The notes under the pieces are model-generated. The model did no database searches and was not told the DNA's origin. It saw only the letters and a list, made by a program, of their open reading frames with translations. A stretch of 64,000 bases of DNA from Actinomycetes bacterium (GTDB lineage Bacteria > Actinomycetota > CALGFH01): positions 23,706 through 87,705 of the forward strand of contig DASYUT010000053.1 of NCBI GenBank assembly GCA_036000965.1, in the 5' to 3' direction. Positions within the stretch are counted from its first letter, which is position 1; each line of letters starts with the position of its first letter. Shown one piece after another: positions 11,762 through 20,843 of this stretch. Made by a program: the position numbers and the translations under genes.

Positions 11762-12526
11762 TCAGGTGGGCGGGTCCTGGAAGGTGACGGTGACGTTGGT
11801 GAAGCCGAGCGAGCGGAGCATGCCCACAAGCATCGCCCGGGTGTTCGCCTCGGCCCTGGCCACCAGCCCGCTCTCGACCGCGGCCGACCCGAGCTTGGTG
11901 GTGGCGAGCTGGTACAGCTCCCGCTCGCTGGTCGGGTTGTCGGACAGCACCGAACCGAGCCGGTCGAGCAGACCCCGCTTGCGCGAGGCGACGAAGCTGC
12001 GGTCGGGGTCGATGCGGGCCTTGGTGAGCCGCGCGTGAGGCAGGGTGACCGAGACCGAGCGCCGGTCCTCGGAGACCTTGATCGCGCCCTTGTCGACGCC
12101 GGAGAAGTCCACCTCGGCGTCCACGCTGCCGGCGGCCACGAACAGCGTCCGCTCGCCCTTGACGAACGACGGCAGGTACTTCGAGTCCTTCTCGAGGTCG
12201 ATCAGGATCTGGAAGTTGCCCGAGGCGGCCTTGTAGACGTGCAGGTCCTCGATCGCCTTGAGCACCACGGGCGGGCTGCGGTCCACCGACCGGGAAGCGA
12301 ACGGGTTGGGGAAGGACGGCCACAGCCGCCAGCCGACGAAGCCCCCGACCCCCAGCACCGTCAGCACGAGCAGCGCGACGACCAGCAGGGCGATGCCGAT
12401 GCGGGCCCGCGACGGGCGCTGCCGCTCCTGCGGCGGCCACGGTCCGCCCAGCCGCGACGTCTCCGCCCAGGGGTCGTACGGCCCCAGCGGTCTCGTCGGT
12501 TCCTGCCTGCCCATGCGCTTGCTCAT
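11762..12526 (-). CDS. DUF4230 domain membrane-anchored protein
   Basis: 254 residues from an ATG with GGAGAAGAAG upstream. It has a proline-rich cytoplasmic head (residues 1-42), one membrane span (IGIALLVVALLVLTVLGVGG) and an extracytoplasmic DUF4230 domain with VLKAIEDLHVYKAASGN and a C-terminal QLATTKL...ANTRAML stretch. DUF4230 proteins are widespread and functionally uncharacterised. The gene is transcribed in the same direction as the PP2C gene upstream, 200 bp away. Confidence 0.8.
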   Translation of the reverse strand: MSKRMGRQEPTRPLGPYDPWAETSRLGGPWPPQERQRPSRARIGIALLVVALLVLTVLGVGGFVGWRLWPSFPNPFASRSVDRSPPVVLKAIEDLHVYKAASGNFQILIDLEKDSKYLPSFVKGERTLFVAAGSVDAEVDFSGVDKGAIKVSEDRRSVSVTLPHARLTKARIDPDRSFVASRKRGLLDRLGSVLSDNPTSERELYQLATTKLGSAAVESGLVARAEANTRAMLVGMLRSLGFTNVTVTFQDPPT

Positions 12527-12728
12527 CTTCTTCTCCGCCTACCCTTTGGGAGCGCTCGCCCTACCCCGGCGCACCCGATTGTGCACGTTGCGGCCAGCCC
12601 GGGGTAGGCGCGGCCATCCCCGTGACCTCCGGCGACGACGCCCACGACCGTGCCGCTGGCGCCGAGGACCGCACGGAACGGCCCGGTGATGCTCCGCGCC
12701 CCTCCGGCACGGGCCGGCGTCGCGACGG

Positions 12729-13469
12729 TCAGGCGCCCGGGTCGCCCTTGGCGGTCCGGACCAGGACGACGGTGACGTTGTCCGGGCCGCCGGCGGCGTT
12801 GGCCGCGTCGACCAGCGCGTCGCAGGTGGCGTCGCCGTCCGGGGACGACATCAGCAGCTCGGCGATCATGTCCTCGCCGACCGGCTCGGTGAGGCCGTCG
12901 GAGCAGAGCAGCACCTGATCACCGGAGCGGAGCGGGAGCGGCGGCGGGAGCTGGATGTCGACCTCCCGCTCCAGCCCGATGGCAGTGGTCAGCACGCTGC
13001 GGTAGGGGTGCGAGGCGGCCTGGTCGCGGGAGAGGCGGCCCTGGCGGACCATCTCGGCCACGACCGTCTGGTCATTGGTGAGCTGCCGCAGCGGCTCGCC
13101 GGGCCGAAGCAGGTAGGCACGGCTGTCCCCGACGTGCGCGATGACGAGCTGCTCGGCGGCGAGCAGGGCCGCGGTCAGGGTGGTGCCCATCCCGGCGCGG
13201 GCCGGGTCGAGCGCCGCCTCGTCGCGAACGACCCGGTTGGCTTCCTCGAAGGCGGCCACCAGCTCCTCCCGGGCCGCCTCGACGCTGGCCGGGCGCATGC
13301 CGTCGAGCCGGGCCAGCACGCGCACCGCGGTCGCGGACGCGACCTCCCCGGCCGAGTGGCCGCCCAGGCCGTCGGCGACGGCGAACAGCGTCCTCCCCGG
13401 GTGGTGGCTGTCCTCGTTCCGGTCCCTGACCCGGCCCGGGTCGGAGCGGGCGAACGCGCAGATGAGCAT
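12729..13469 (-). CDS. PP2C-family serine/threonine phosphatase
   Basis: 246 residues, matching the length of a bare PP2C catalytic domain. Motifs: RVRDRNEDS near residue 14, VADGLGGHSAGE near 32, AHVGDSRAYLL near 115 and LLCSDGLTEPV plus GGPDNVTVVL at the end, giving the metal-binding aspartates. It removes phosphate from proteins phosphorylated by PknB-type kinases. Unlike PstP it lacks a membrane tail, and no kinase is adjacent. A TATGAT box lies about 40 bases before the start. Confidence 0.92.
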   Translation of the reverse strand: MLICAFARSDPGRVRDRNEDSHHPGRTLFAVADGLGGHSAGEVASATAVRVLARLDGMRPASVEAAREELVAAFEEANRVVRDEAALDPARAGMGTTLTAALLAAEQLVIAHVGDSRAYLLRPGEPLRQLTNDQTVVAEMVRQGRLSRDQAASHPYRSVLTTAIGLEREVDIQLPPPLPLRSGDQVLLCSDGLTEPVGEDMIAELLMSSPDGDATCDALVDAANAAGGPDNVTVVLVRTAKGDPGA

Positions 13470-13685
13470 GGTCGATGCCTTGGTCGCGGGCTACTGACAC
13501 CAGATCATAGTGCCCACCCGCCCCGTAGACGGCGCGGCCGGAAGCAAGACTTCCACCTCGCTTCGCAGCCGTCTCAGGGCCGGCGGAGGTTCCGGACGGT
13601 CGGTGCGTCATGGCAGATCGCGATGGGATCATACGAATGGGCGGGTGCGTCACGTGGACACCTGTCGGGCGAAGGAGCGTTCATC

Positions 13686-13901
13686 ATGAAGACCGGCCAC
13701 CTCGACGAACTGCTCAGCCGGTTCACCGCTGAGCAGTGCAACGCCGCGGTCGACGAGCTCGAGCGGTACCTTGACGCCGGGCTGGCGAGCACGAGGGAGC
13801 TACTCGCTGCCTTTCTGAACGACCTCCACGACGAGTGCCTCGTCCGGTGGGGTCCCCTGGGTGACACCGGCCAGGCGGTCGGCCTGCCTGGACCGCCCTA
13901 G
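13686..13901 (+). CDS. Hypothetical small acidic protein
   Basis: 71 residues from ATG 13686 with GAAGGAG eight bases upstream, a strong ribosome site. The protein is helical (HLDELLSRFTAEQCNAAVDE, then ELLAAFLNDLHDECLVRW) with two cysteines. No family recognised. It is divergent from the PP2C gene. Confidence 0.6.
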   Translation: MKTGHLDELLSRFTAEQCNAAVDELERYLDAGLASTRELLAAFLNDLHDECLVRWGPLGDTGQAVGLPGPP

Positions 13902-14138
13902 AGCCCGAGGATGGCGCCCGCGAGCCCGCCGACACCCTTCCCGTGGCCGCCGCTGCTGGTTAGGCTTGCCGTGGCGAGGGCAAGAACGGGCGCACCGCCG
14001 TGTCCCCGACGCTCCCCGCCGCCAGGAAGCGGGTGATCGCCACCGGAACCCACCGCCGTCCACCGACCGGACGCACACGTGCGGCCTAGCACGGGTGCAC
14101 GGCCGCACCCGCCCGGTCCGCGCCCGGAAGGAGCCCCC

Positions 14139-15077
14139 ATGCCCAAGCTCGTCGGCCTGCTCGTAGGGATCGAGAACACCTTCCCGCTGCCGTTCCTCGA
14201 CGTGGTGAACGAGAAGGGCAAGCAGGACGGCATCCGGGCCGAGATGTGCTCGCTCGGGGGCGCTGGGGAGCTGGAGGAGCCGCCCCGCTACGCGGTGATC
14301 GTCGACCGGATCTCCCACGAGGTCCCCTTCTACCGCGCCTACCTCAAGAGCGTGGCCCTGCTCGGCACGGCGGTCATCAACGACCCGTTCTGGTGGGAGG
14401 CCGACGAGAAGTTCTTCGAGTGCACCCTGGCCCGCAAGCTCGGGGTGGCGGTGCCCAAGACGATCGTGCTGCCCAACAAGGAGTACATCGGCTACATCGA
14501 CCCGGACCGGTCGCTGCGGAACCTCCAGTACCCCCTGGACTGGGAGGCGGTCGTCGGCTACACGGGCCTGCCCGCGGTGCTCAAGCCGAACACCGGCGGC
14601 GGCTCGCGCGACGTGTACGTCGTCGGCTCGCTCGAGGAGCTGATCCGCGCCTACGACCAGACCGGGCAGAAGACGATGATCCTGCAGCAGTACATCGACT
14701 GGGACGATTACGTCCGCTGCATCGTGATCGGCGAGGACGTGCTGCCGTTCCGCTACGACCCCAGGCGGCCGTTCTTCGACCGCTACGTCACCGACAACCC
14801 GCCCGAGGGTGAGCTGCGCGAGCGGGCCATCGGTGACGCGCGCACCCTGACCCGGGCGCTCGGCTACGACATGGACACCGTCGAGTTCGCGGTCAAGGAC
14901 GGGGTGCTGTACGCGATCGACTTCCTGAACCCGGCCCCCGACTTCGACAACTTCTCGATCAAGGACGAGGGCTTCGACTGGGTGCTGCACCACATGAGCG
15001 AGCTGGTCCTACGCTACGCGCGCGGTGAGGCGGCCCCGCCCTGGCGGGGCGAGCACCGCTGGTGGAGGTACGTGTGA
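14139..15077 (+). CDS. RimK-like ATP-grasp protein of an amide-ligase locus
   Basis: 312 residues from ATG 14139 with GGAAGGAG upstream. ATP-grasp features: PAVLKPNTGGGSRDVYVV near residue 147 (nucleotide-binding loop), LQQYIDWDDYVRCIVIG near 183, and DTVEFAVKDGVLYAIDFLNPAP with the Mg-binding Asp/Asn near 247-262. Such enzymes join a carboxylate to an amine via an acylphosphate. The stop overlaps the GTG of the next gene, and that gene overlaps the GCS2-type ligase, so three putative amide-forming enzymes are made from one message. The substrate is unknown. Confidence 0.85.
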   Translation: MPKLVGLLVGIENTFPLPFLDVVNEKGKQDGIRAEMCSLGGAGELEEPPRYAVIVDRISHEVPFYRAYLKSVALLGTAVINDPFWWEADEKFFECTLARKLGVAVPKTIVLPNKEYIGYIDPDRSLRNLQYPLDWEAVVGYTGLPAVLKPNTGGGSRDVYVVGSLEELIRAYDQTGQKTMILQQYIDWDDYVRCIVIGEDVLPFRYDPRRPFFDRYVTDNPPEGELRERAIGDARTLTRALGYDMDTVEFAVKDGVLYAIDFLNPAPDFDNFSIKDEGFDWVLHHMSELVLRYARGEAAPPWRGEHRWWRYV

Positions 15078-16414
15078 ACGATCCCGTCGCCGCCTGGCAC
15101 GAGCTCCTCGACGACCGGGCGCTCGCCAACGAGACCTGCGCCGCGCTCGCCGAGGGGCAGCGCGAGCGGGGCCTGTACTTCGGCGCGCACCCGCTCTCGG
15201 TCGCGCTGCGCCCGCAGCTCATCGAGCAGGCGCGCTGGGACCGGGCGGTGGGCGCCGCCGAGACCGTCTACGCCGCGCTCGGCGCGCTCGAGCGGGCGCT
15301 GCTGGCCGACGCCGACCTGCGCGCCGAGCTGGACCTGACGCCCGAGGAGGAGCGCTTGGCCCTGGCCGACCCGGGCTGCGGCTCGTCGTCGCCGTCGAGC
15401 CGGCTCGACAGCTTCTTCGCCGACGAGATCCGCTACGTGGAGTACAACGCCGAGTCGCCGGCGGGCATGGCCTACGGTGACGTGCTCGCCGAGGTGTTCG
15501 AGTCCCTGCCGGTCATGCAGGCGTTCCGCAAGCGCTGGCGGCTGCACCACCTGCCCGTGCGCCAGGCCCAGCTCGACTGCATGCTGCGCGCGTTCGCCGA
15601 GTGGGGCACGGGCGACACCCCGGTCGTCGCGATCGTGGACTGGCCCGGCCTGCCGACCCTGTCGGAGTTCGAGATGTTCCGGGAGTGGTTCGAGTCGCGC
15701 GGGGTCCGCACCCACATCTGCGACCCGGCCGGCCTCGACTTCTCGGGCGGCTCGCTGTGGGCCGAGGGGGAGCGGGTCAACCTCGTCTACCGCCGGGTGC
15801 TCACCAGCGAGCTGCTGGCCACCGAGGACGAGGCCCACCACGCCCTGCGCGACGCCTACCTGGCCGGGGCGGTGTGCGTGGTCAACACCTTCCGGGCCAA
15901 GCTGCTGCACAAGAAGATGAGCCTGGCCCTGCTGTCGGACGAGCGCTACGCCGGGCTCTACACCCCGGCCCAGCGCGAGGCGATCGAACGGCACGTGCCG
16001 TGGACGCGCAAGGTCCGCCACGGCCCCACCACCCGCCACGGCGAGCCCATCCAGGACCTGGTCGCCTATGTCTGCCAGCGGCCCCGGGAGCTGGTGCTCA
16101 AGCCCAACGACGAGTACGGCGGCAAGGGGGTGGTGCTCGGCTGGACGGTCCACGCCAACGACTGGGAGCAGGCGGTCGACGTCGCCCTGACCCAGTCCTA
16201 CGTGGTGCAGGAGGCCGTGCCGGTGCCGCGCGAGCCGTTCCCGGTCGCGCTCGAGGGCGTGCGCCTGCTCGACCTCGCGGTCGACATGGACCCGTACCTG
16301 TTCGACGGCCGGGTCGCGGGCACGCTCACCCGGCTGTCGTCGTCCGCGCTGCTCAACGTCACCGCGGGCGCGGGAAGCATCGTGCCCGCCTACGTGGTGG
16401 AGGGATCGCTGTGA
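15074..16414 (+). CDS. Circularly permuted ATP-grasp/glutathionylspermidine-synthase-like protein
   Basis: 446 residues from GTG 15074, chosen for the GTGA overlap and the GGTGGAGG just upstream. Key segments are VEYNAESPAGMAYGD near residue 121 and LVLKPNDEYGGKGVVLGW near 340, the latter an ATP-binding glycine loop placed late in the protein as in permuted ATP-grasps. It should catalyse a second ATP-dependent ligation in the same pathway as its neighbours. Overlap with both flanking genes implies stoichiometric expression. Exact reaction not known. Confidence 0.75.
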   Translation: MNDPVAAWHELLDDRALANETCAALAEGQRERGLYFGAHPLSVALRPQLIEQARWDRAVGAAETVYAALGALERALLADADLRAELDLTPEEERLALADPGCGSSSPSSRLDSFFADEIRYVEYNAESPAGMAYGDVLAEVFESLPVMQAFRKRWRLHHLPVRQAQLDCMLRAFAEWGTGDTPVVAIVDWPGLPTLSEFEMFREWFESRGVRTHICDPAGLDFSGGSLWAEGERVNLVYRRVLTSELLATEDEAHHALRDAYLAGAVCVVNTFRAKLLHKKMSLALLSDERYAGLYTPAQREAIERHVPWTRKVRHGPTTRHGEPIQDLVAYVCQRPRELVLKPNDEYGGKGVVLGWTVHANDWEQAVDVALTQSYVVQEAVPVPREPFPVALEGVRLLDLAVDMDPYLFDGRVAGTLTRLSSSALLNVTAGAGSIVPAYVVEGSL

Positions 16415-17541
16415 CCGAGCCGCGACTCACGATCGGCATCGAGGAAGAGTTCCAGATCGTCGACTCCGACGGGGAGCTGCGGGCCCACATCGACACGCTG
16501 CTCGCGGTCGCCCGGCCCCTGCTCGGCGAGGACGTCAAGGCCGAGATGCTGCAGTCGGTGGTGGAGGTGGGCACCAAGATCTGCCAGAACGTCGGCGAGG
16601 CGCGCGCCGAGGTCGTGCGCCTGCGGGGCGCGCTGGCCGGCCTGCTCAGCCCGGACGGGCTGCGGATCGTGTCGGCCGGCACCCACCCGTTCTCGCGCTG
16701 GCAGGACCAGCGCATCACCGAGCTCGAGCGCTACAAGCTGCTCGAGGCCGAGATGCAGGACGTGGTCAGGGAGCTGCTGATCTTCGGCATGCACGTCCAC
16801 GTCGGCATCCCCGACCCCGAGGCGCGCGTCGAGGTCATGAACGAGGCGCGCTACTTCCTGCCCCACCTGCTCGCCCTGTCCACCTCGAGCCCGTTCTGGC
16901 TGCGGCGCAAGACCGGCCTGAAGTCCTACCGGAGCGTGATCTGGTCGCGCTTCCCGCGCACCGGCATCCCGCCCGAGTTCGGCTCCTACGACGAGTTCAA
17001 CAACCACGTCGAGCTGCTGATCAAGACCAACTGCATCGACAACGGCAAGAAGATCTGGTGGGACCTGCGGCCGCACTGGCAGTACCCGACCGTCGAGTTC
17101 CGGGTCTGCGACGCGATCACCCGGGTCGATGAGGTCATCTGCGTGGCCGCTCTCATCCAGGCGATCTGCGCCAAGCTGCTGAAGCTGCGCGGCCAGAACC
17201 TCGGCTTCCGCAAGTACCTGCCCTCCCTGGTGGCCGAGAACAAGTGGCGGGCGGTCCGCCACGGCATCGACGGCAAGCTGATCGACTTCGGCAAGCTCGA
17301 GGAGGTCCCCATGCGCGACCTCGCCCGCGAGCTGCTCGAGTTCGTCGACGACGTGGTCGACGAGCTGGGCTCCCGGGCCGACGCACAGTACCTGCACACG
17401 ATCCTGCGCGACGGCACCAGCGCCGACCGCCAGCTCGCGGTCTACGAGCGGACCGGGGACCTCAAGGCGGTGGTCGAGCACCTCGCCGACGAGACGGTGG
17501 CCGGGGTCCCCCTGGCCGCTGCGCCCAGCGGCCAGGCCTGA
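16411..17541 (+). CDS. Carboxylate-amine ligase, YbdK/GCS2 (glutamate-cysteine ligase-like) family
   Basis: 376 residues from GTG 16411 (GTGA overlap). The start TIGIEEEFQIVDSDGEL, the GMHVHVGIPDPEARV block near residue 125 and the PHWQYPTVEFRVCDA block near 218 are family hallmarks. These enzymes activate a carboxylate, often the gamma-carboxyl of glutamate, for amide bond formation; YbdK of E. coli has only weak glutamate-cysteine ligase activity. The operon with two ATP-grasp proteins suggests biosynthesis of a small amide-linked metabolite or peptide modification rather than glutathione. Confidence 0.9.
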   Translation: MTEPRLTIGIEEEFQIVDSDGELRAHIDTLLAVARPLLGEDVKAEMLQSVVEVGTKICQNVGEARAEVVRLRGALAGLLSPDGLRIVSAGTHPFSRWQDQRITELERYKLLEAEMQDVVRELLIFGMHVHVGIPDPEARVEVMNEARYFLPHLLALSTSSPFWLRRKTGLKSYRSVIWSRFPRTGIPPEFGSYDEFNNHVELLIKTNCIDNGKKIWWDLRPHWQYPTVEFRVCDAITRVDEVICVAALIQAICAKLLKLRGQNLGFRKYLPSLVAENKWRAVRHGIDGKLIDFGKLEEVPMRDLARELLEFVDDVVDELGSRADAQYLHTILRDGTSADRQLAVYERTGDLKAVVEHLADETVAGVPLAAAPSGQA

Positions 17542-17562
17542 GCGGCCGCGCTGGGGGATCTG

Positions 17563-17626
17563 CCCGACCGTGGCACAGGCGCGCTCGGGGGGCCGTGGCG
17601 GCGGGACCCGCCCGACCGTGGCACAG
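17563..17626. repeat. 16-bp direct repeat, 48-bp spacing; includes copy of a dispersed 33-bp element
   Basis: CCCGACCGTGGCACAG occurs at 17563 and 17611. Bases 17566-17598 match 63958-63990 at 30 of 33 positions, so this is one copy of an interspersed sequence. It sits in the 90-bp gap between the ligase operon and the convergent esterase. Confidence 0.75.
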
Positions 17627-17630
17627 CCTC

Positions 17631-18371
17631 CTAGCAGAAGCGGGGCAGGTGGTGGGCGAGCTGGGCCCGCCAGGAGGGCCAGTCGTGGGGCACGTCGTAG
17701 CCCCAGAGGTCCAGCTCGTGGGGGACGCCCTTGGCGTCCAGCACGCCTGCGAACGCCTTGGTGCTCTCGAGCGCGCCGGTGGTGTCCTCCCACATGCCCT
17801 GGCCGCAGACCAGCACCAGGTGGACCTGGCGCCGCAGCCAGTCGAGGTGGTCGCCGTCGGCGTTGGCCATGTAGTCCGTGGGGTTGTTGAAGTAGACCGC
17901 GTCGCCCCGCTCCCAGCCGCCGCCCACCGCCGCGACGTCGTACACCCCGCTCATGCAGATGGCGAGGGGGAACAGGTCGGCCCGCTTGAGCGCGAAGTTG
18001 GCGGCGTGGTAGGCGCCGAAGCTGCACCCGGTGAGCATCACCTCGGTGGGGCCGCCGCAGTCGGCGTGGACCCGCGGGACCACGTGGTTGACGACCCAGT
18101 CCTCGTACCCGGCGTGCCTGCGGGCCCGCTCCTCGAGCGGCAGGGCGTTGTTGCGCCAGCTCTGGTCGTCGAAGCTGTCCACGCAGTAGAGCTTGACCCG
18201 GCCCGCCTCGACGAGGTCGCCGACGGCGCCGACCATGCCGCGGTCCTCGAAGTCGGTGCGGCGGCCGCCGTCGGAGGGGAAGGCCAGCAGCGGGCGGCCG
18301 TAGTGGCCGTAGGCGACGACGCCTCCCGTGCCGATCGCCGGCGACTCGACCGCCCACTCGTCGCGCCTCAT
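17631..18371 (-). CDS. Esterase family protein (putative PF00756-type alpha/beta hydrolase)
   Basis: 246 residues from ATG 18371, which overlaps the stop of the upstream esterase (ATGA). VMLTGCSFGAYHAANFAL near residue 110 holds the nucleophile elbow GCSFGAY, and the C-terminal WGYDVPHDWPSWRAQLAHHL supplies the catalytic histidine. It belongs to the group of short esterases related to antigen 85 and enterochelin esterase. The elbow has Cys before Ser (G-C-S-F-G). It is convergent with the ligase operon, which may be coincidence or pathway linkage. Confidence 0.82.
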   Translation of the reverse strand: MRRDEWAVESPAIGTGGVVAYGHYGRPLLAFPSDGGRRTDFEDRGMVGAVGDLVEAGRVKLYCVDSFDDQSWRNNALPLEERARRHAGYEDWVVNHVVPRVHADCGGPTEVMLTGCSFGAYHAANFALKRADLFPLAICMSGVYDVAAVGGGWERGDAVYFNNPTDYMANADGDHLDWLRRQVHLVLVCGQGMWEDTTGALESTKAFAGVLDAKGVPHELDLWGYDVPHDWPSWRAQLAHHLPRFC

Positions 18372-19447
18372 CCCCACAGCTCCTTCAGCAGGCTCACCAG
18401 GTGCGGGTCGAACATATCGCGCCAGGCGGTCCAGTTGTGGGCGTCGCGGCTGGCGGCGAAGCGCGCCGGGTAGCCCTGGCGGCGCAGCACCAGGCTGGTG
18501 GCCCGGTTGTTGGGCAGGTTCAGCTCGACGCCGCCGCAGGTGATCACGATCGGGATCGGGTGGCTCCACTCGCGGTCGGCGTGCACGCGGTCCATGAAGC
18601 GGCGGATGCGCTGGAAGTGCTCGAAGCCGATCTCGTGGTGGTCGTAGCGGTGGTGGAAGAAGCTGCCAGACTGCAGGAACAGCCCGCCGAAGGTGGCCGG
18701 GCGCTGCCGGTGGGCGTGCAGCATCGCGAGCGCGCCGAGGCTGGCGCCCATGCCGACGCGGAAGCGGCGGCCCGGCGGCGCCGGGGCCACCGTGGCCAGC
18801 GACGGCAGCACCTCGCGGGCGAGCGCCTCGGCGTAGGCGTCGGAGGCCGAGTAGTGCTCGTCGCGCCGCATCGGGTGGAGCAGGGCGGCCCGCATGGGCG
18901 GGAGCGCGCCGCGGTGGGAGAGCCGGTCGAGCATGAGCGTAAGGCTCGAGTACTGCGCGTACTCGATGCCGTCGTGGGCGACGAGCAGCGGCAGCCGCTC
19001 ATGGGCGGTCACTCCCGGGCTGGCCCAGAGCGCGGCCCGCATCCGCCCGCCCAGGGTGGGCACGTCGACCTCGAGGTCGGTGGTGGTCCCGGCGGGCGCG
19101 TCGACCGGGACCGTCCAGCCCGGCGGCCGGTACTCGGGGAACTCGACGACCGACTTGTCGCCGAACGGTCCGGGGGCGCGCAGCGGGTTGGCCGGGTCGC
19201 AGACCAGCTCGCTGCGCCCGTCACCGTGGAGCAGCTCGATCAGGTACTCCATCCGGTCCACGGCCGGGCGGGGGAAGCGCAGCCGCCACGGTCTGCCGTT
19301 GCCGTCGGGCTCGAGGCTCCAGCCGCCGCGGGGCATGGCGACCTCTTGGAACAGCCAGGCCGCGGCCAGGTCGCGACCGGTGTCATGAAGCTGGAAGGTG
19401 ACCCCGTCGGCGGACAGCATGGGACCAGCTTTGGAAGCAGCAGGCAT
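18368..19447 (-). CDS. Enterochelin esterase-like hydrolase with N-terminal beta domain
   Basis: 359 residues from ATG 19447 (ATG 19420 is an alternative). Residues 1-110 form a beta-rich domain (VTFQLHDTGRDLAAAWLFQE) like that before Fes/IroD-type esterases. The catalytic half has VGMGASLGALAMLHAHR with nucleophile GASLGA and a late RDAHNWTAWRD histidine. It may hydrolyse an ester or amide of a polar metabolite. It is translationally coupled to a second esterase. Together with the facing amide-ligase genes it may form one metabolite locus. Confidence 0.83.
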   Translation of the reverse strand: MPAASKAGPMLSADGVTFQLHDTGRDLAAAWLFQEVAMPRGGWSLEPDGNGRPWRLRFPRPAVDRMEYLIELLHGDGRSELVCDPANPLRAPGPFGDKSVVEFPEYRPPGWTVPVDAPAGTTTDLEVDVPTLGGRMRAALWASPGVTAHERLPLLVAHDGIEYAQYSSLTLMLDRLSHRGALPPMRAALLHPMRRDEHYSASDAYAEALAREVLPSLATVAPAPPGRRFRVGMGASLGALAMLHAHRQRPATFGGLFLQSGSFFHHRYDHHEIGFEHFQRIRRFMDRVHADREWSHPIPIVITCGGVELNLPNNRATSLVLRRQGYPARFAASRDAHNWTAWRDMFDPHLVSLLKELWG

Positions 19448-19571
19448 GCCACCTGGATACCACGGAACCCCGACTGCACGCCTGCCTTGGGAACACGGTT
19501 GCGCTCGAGCCCCCGTGGCCCAGTCCGCCTCCGTCGCAGCGAGCGGAAGCCCAGCTGCTGGACGCGGCTCG

Positions 19572-20723
19572 TCAAAGGACCCGGTCGAGCGTCGCGAACA
19601 GGTGGGTGATGTCGTCGTCGGTGATGTGCAGATGTGGGCTGATCCGCAGCGCCGACCCGCGGACACCCACGTGGACGCCGGCTTCGCTGAGCGCGGCGAG
19701 CAGGTTGCTGCGGAGCTGGTCAGGGACGCGCACGCCGAGCATGTGCGCCCCCCGCGCCGCCGGGGTCGCCAGGCCGTGGTCGCAGGCCCGAGCTTCGATG
19801 GGTGCGGTCACCGCATGCAGCGTCGCGGCGATGTTGGCGACGCCCCAGGCGTGCACCTGCTCCAACGCGGCGATCGCCATCGGGGTCAGCTCAAAGGCGG
19901 TGCGCGCGCCGACGTCGAAGCGGCGTGCGCCGGGCTGGTAGGTGTCCGGGTAGTCGACCAGGCGGGCGAAGTCTCGTGCGCCGTCGCGGAGGATCCAGTT
20001 CTCCTCGATCGGCTGGCCGTCGTGCCAGGCCTCGTCGACGTACAGGTAGCCGAGCCCGAACGGGCCGAGCAGCCACTTGTAGCCGACCGTGACCAGGAAG
20101 TCCGGTCGCAGGACGCCGACATCGATCGGCATCGCGCCCGCGGACTGGCTGGCGTCGACGACCAGCTTGGCCCCGACGCTGCGGGCAGGTGGAGCGATCC
20201 GGTCGAGGTCCACCAGCGCCCCGTCGGTCCAGTGCACCTGCGGCACCGACACCACCGAGACCCGCTCGTCGAGCGCTGCCAGGACCGCGTCGGCCCAGCC
20301 CTGCCCCGGCGCACGGTGCACGGTGTGGAGCTCGGCGCCGGTCCGGCGTGCGAAGCGAGCCCAGGTGTAGATCCCAGACGGGTACTCTTCGGCCAGGACC
20401 AGCACGCGCTGGCCTGGCCGGGCGGGCAGGTTGGCGGCGGCCACCGCCATGCCGTAGCTGGTCGCGGGGACCAGCGCGACGCTCCCGGCTGGGGCGCCGA
20501 TGAGCTGGGCGAACAGCGCCCGCCGACGCTCGGCGTCGTCGAACCAGTCGGCGGCGGCGATCCGCCACGGCTGGGCTCGTCGTTGCAGCGCCTGCCGCCC
20601 GGCGGCAACGCCGGCGCGCAGGGTCGGGGCCAGGCTGGCGACGTTGAAGTAGGCGACGTCAGGGGGGATGTCGAAGAGGTTCCTGGCGACTGGCAGCATG
20701 CGCTGCACGGGCGCTGGGTTCAT
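19572..20723 (-). CDS. Aminotransferase class V-fold PLP-dependent enzyme
   Basis: 383 residues from ATG 20723 with AGGAGG four bases before it; a longer frame to 20798 lacks a ribosome site. The PLP lysine lies in VTVGYKWLLGPFGLGYLYV near residue 220, preceded by LVVDASQSAGAMPIDV with the cofactor-binding aspartate. It resembles the cysteine desulfurase/isopenicillin N epimerase/kynureninase-type fold. It lacks a convincing desulfurase active-site cysteine loop, so a transaminase or lyase role is more likely. Substrate unknown. Confidence 0.85.
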   Translation of the reverse strand: MNPAPVQRMLPVARNLFDIPPDVAYFNVASLAPTLRAGVAAGRQALQRRAQPWRIAAADWFDDAERRRALFAQLIGAPAGSVALVPATSYGMAVAAANLPARPGQRVLVLAEEYPSGIYTWARFARRTGAELHTVHRAPGQGWADAVLAALDERVSVVSVPQVHWTDGALVDLDRIAPPARSVGAKLVVDASQSAGAMPIDVGVLRPDFLVTVGYKWLLGPFGLGYLYVDEAWHDGQPIEENWILRDGARDFARLVDYPDTYQPGARRFDVGARTAFELTPMAIAALEQVHAWGVANIAATLHAVTAPIEARACDHGLATPAARGAHMLGVRVPDQLRSNLLAALSEAGVHVGVRGSALRISPHLHITDDDITHLFATLDRVL

Positions 20724-20843
20724 GACGCCTCCTGGATAGGCTGTGCTGAGCGGCGTCGACGGTCTCACCTGCCCGGTGTTGGCGGCGGGCGAGGCCAACC
20801 GGGCCGTCCCGGTCCGAGCGTCGCGAGCACAACGGCAGCTGCG

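Noticed and set aside
13611..13730. 39-codon frame upstream of and overlapping the 71-residue gene
   Set aside because: No ribosome site and no conserved-looking sequence; the GAAGGAG clearly serves ATG 13686.
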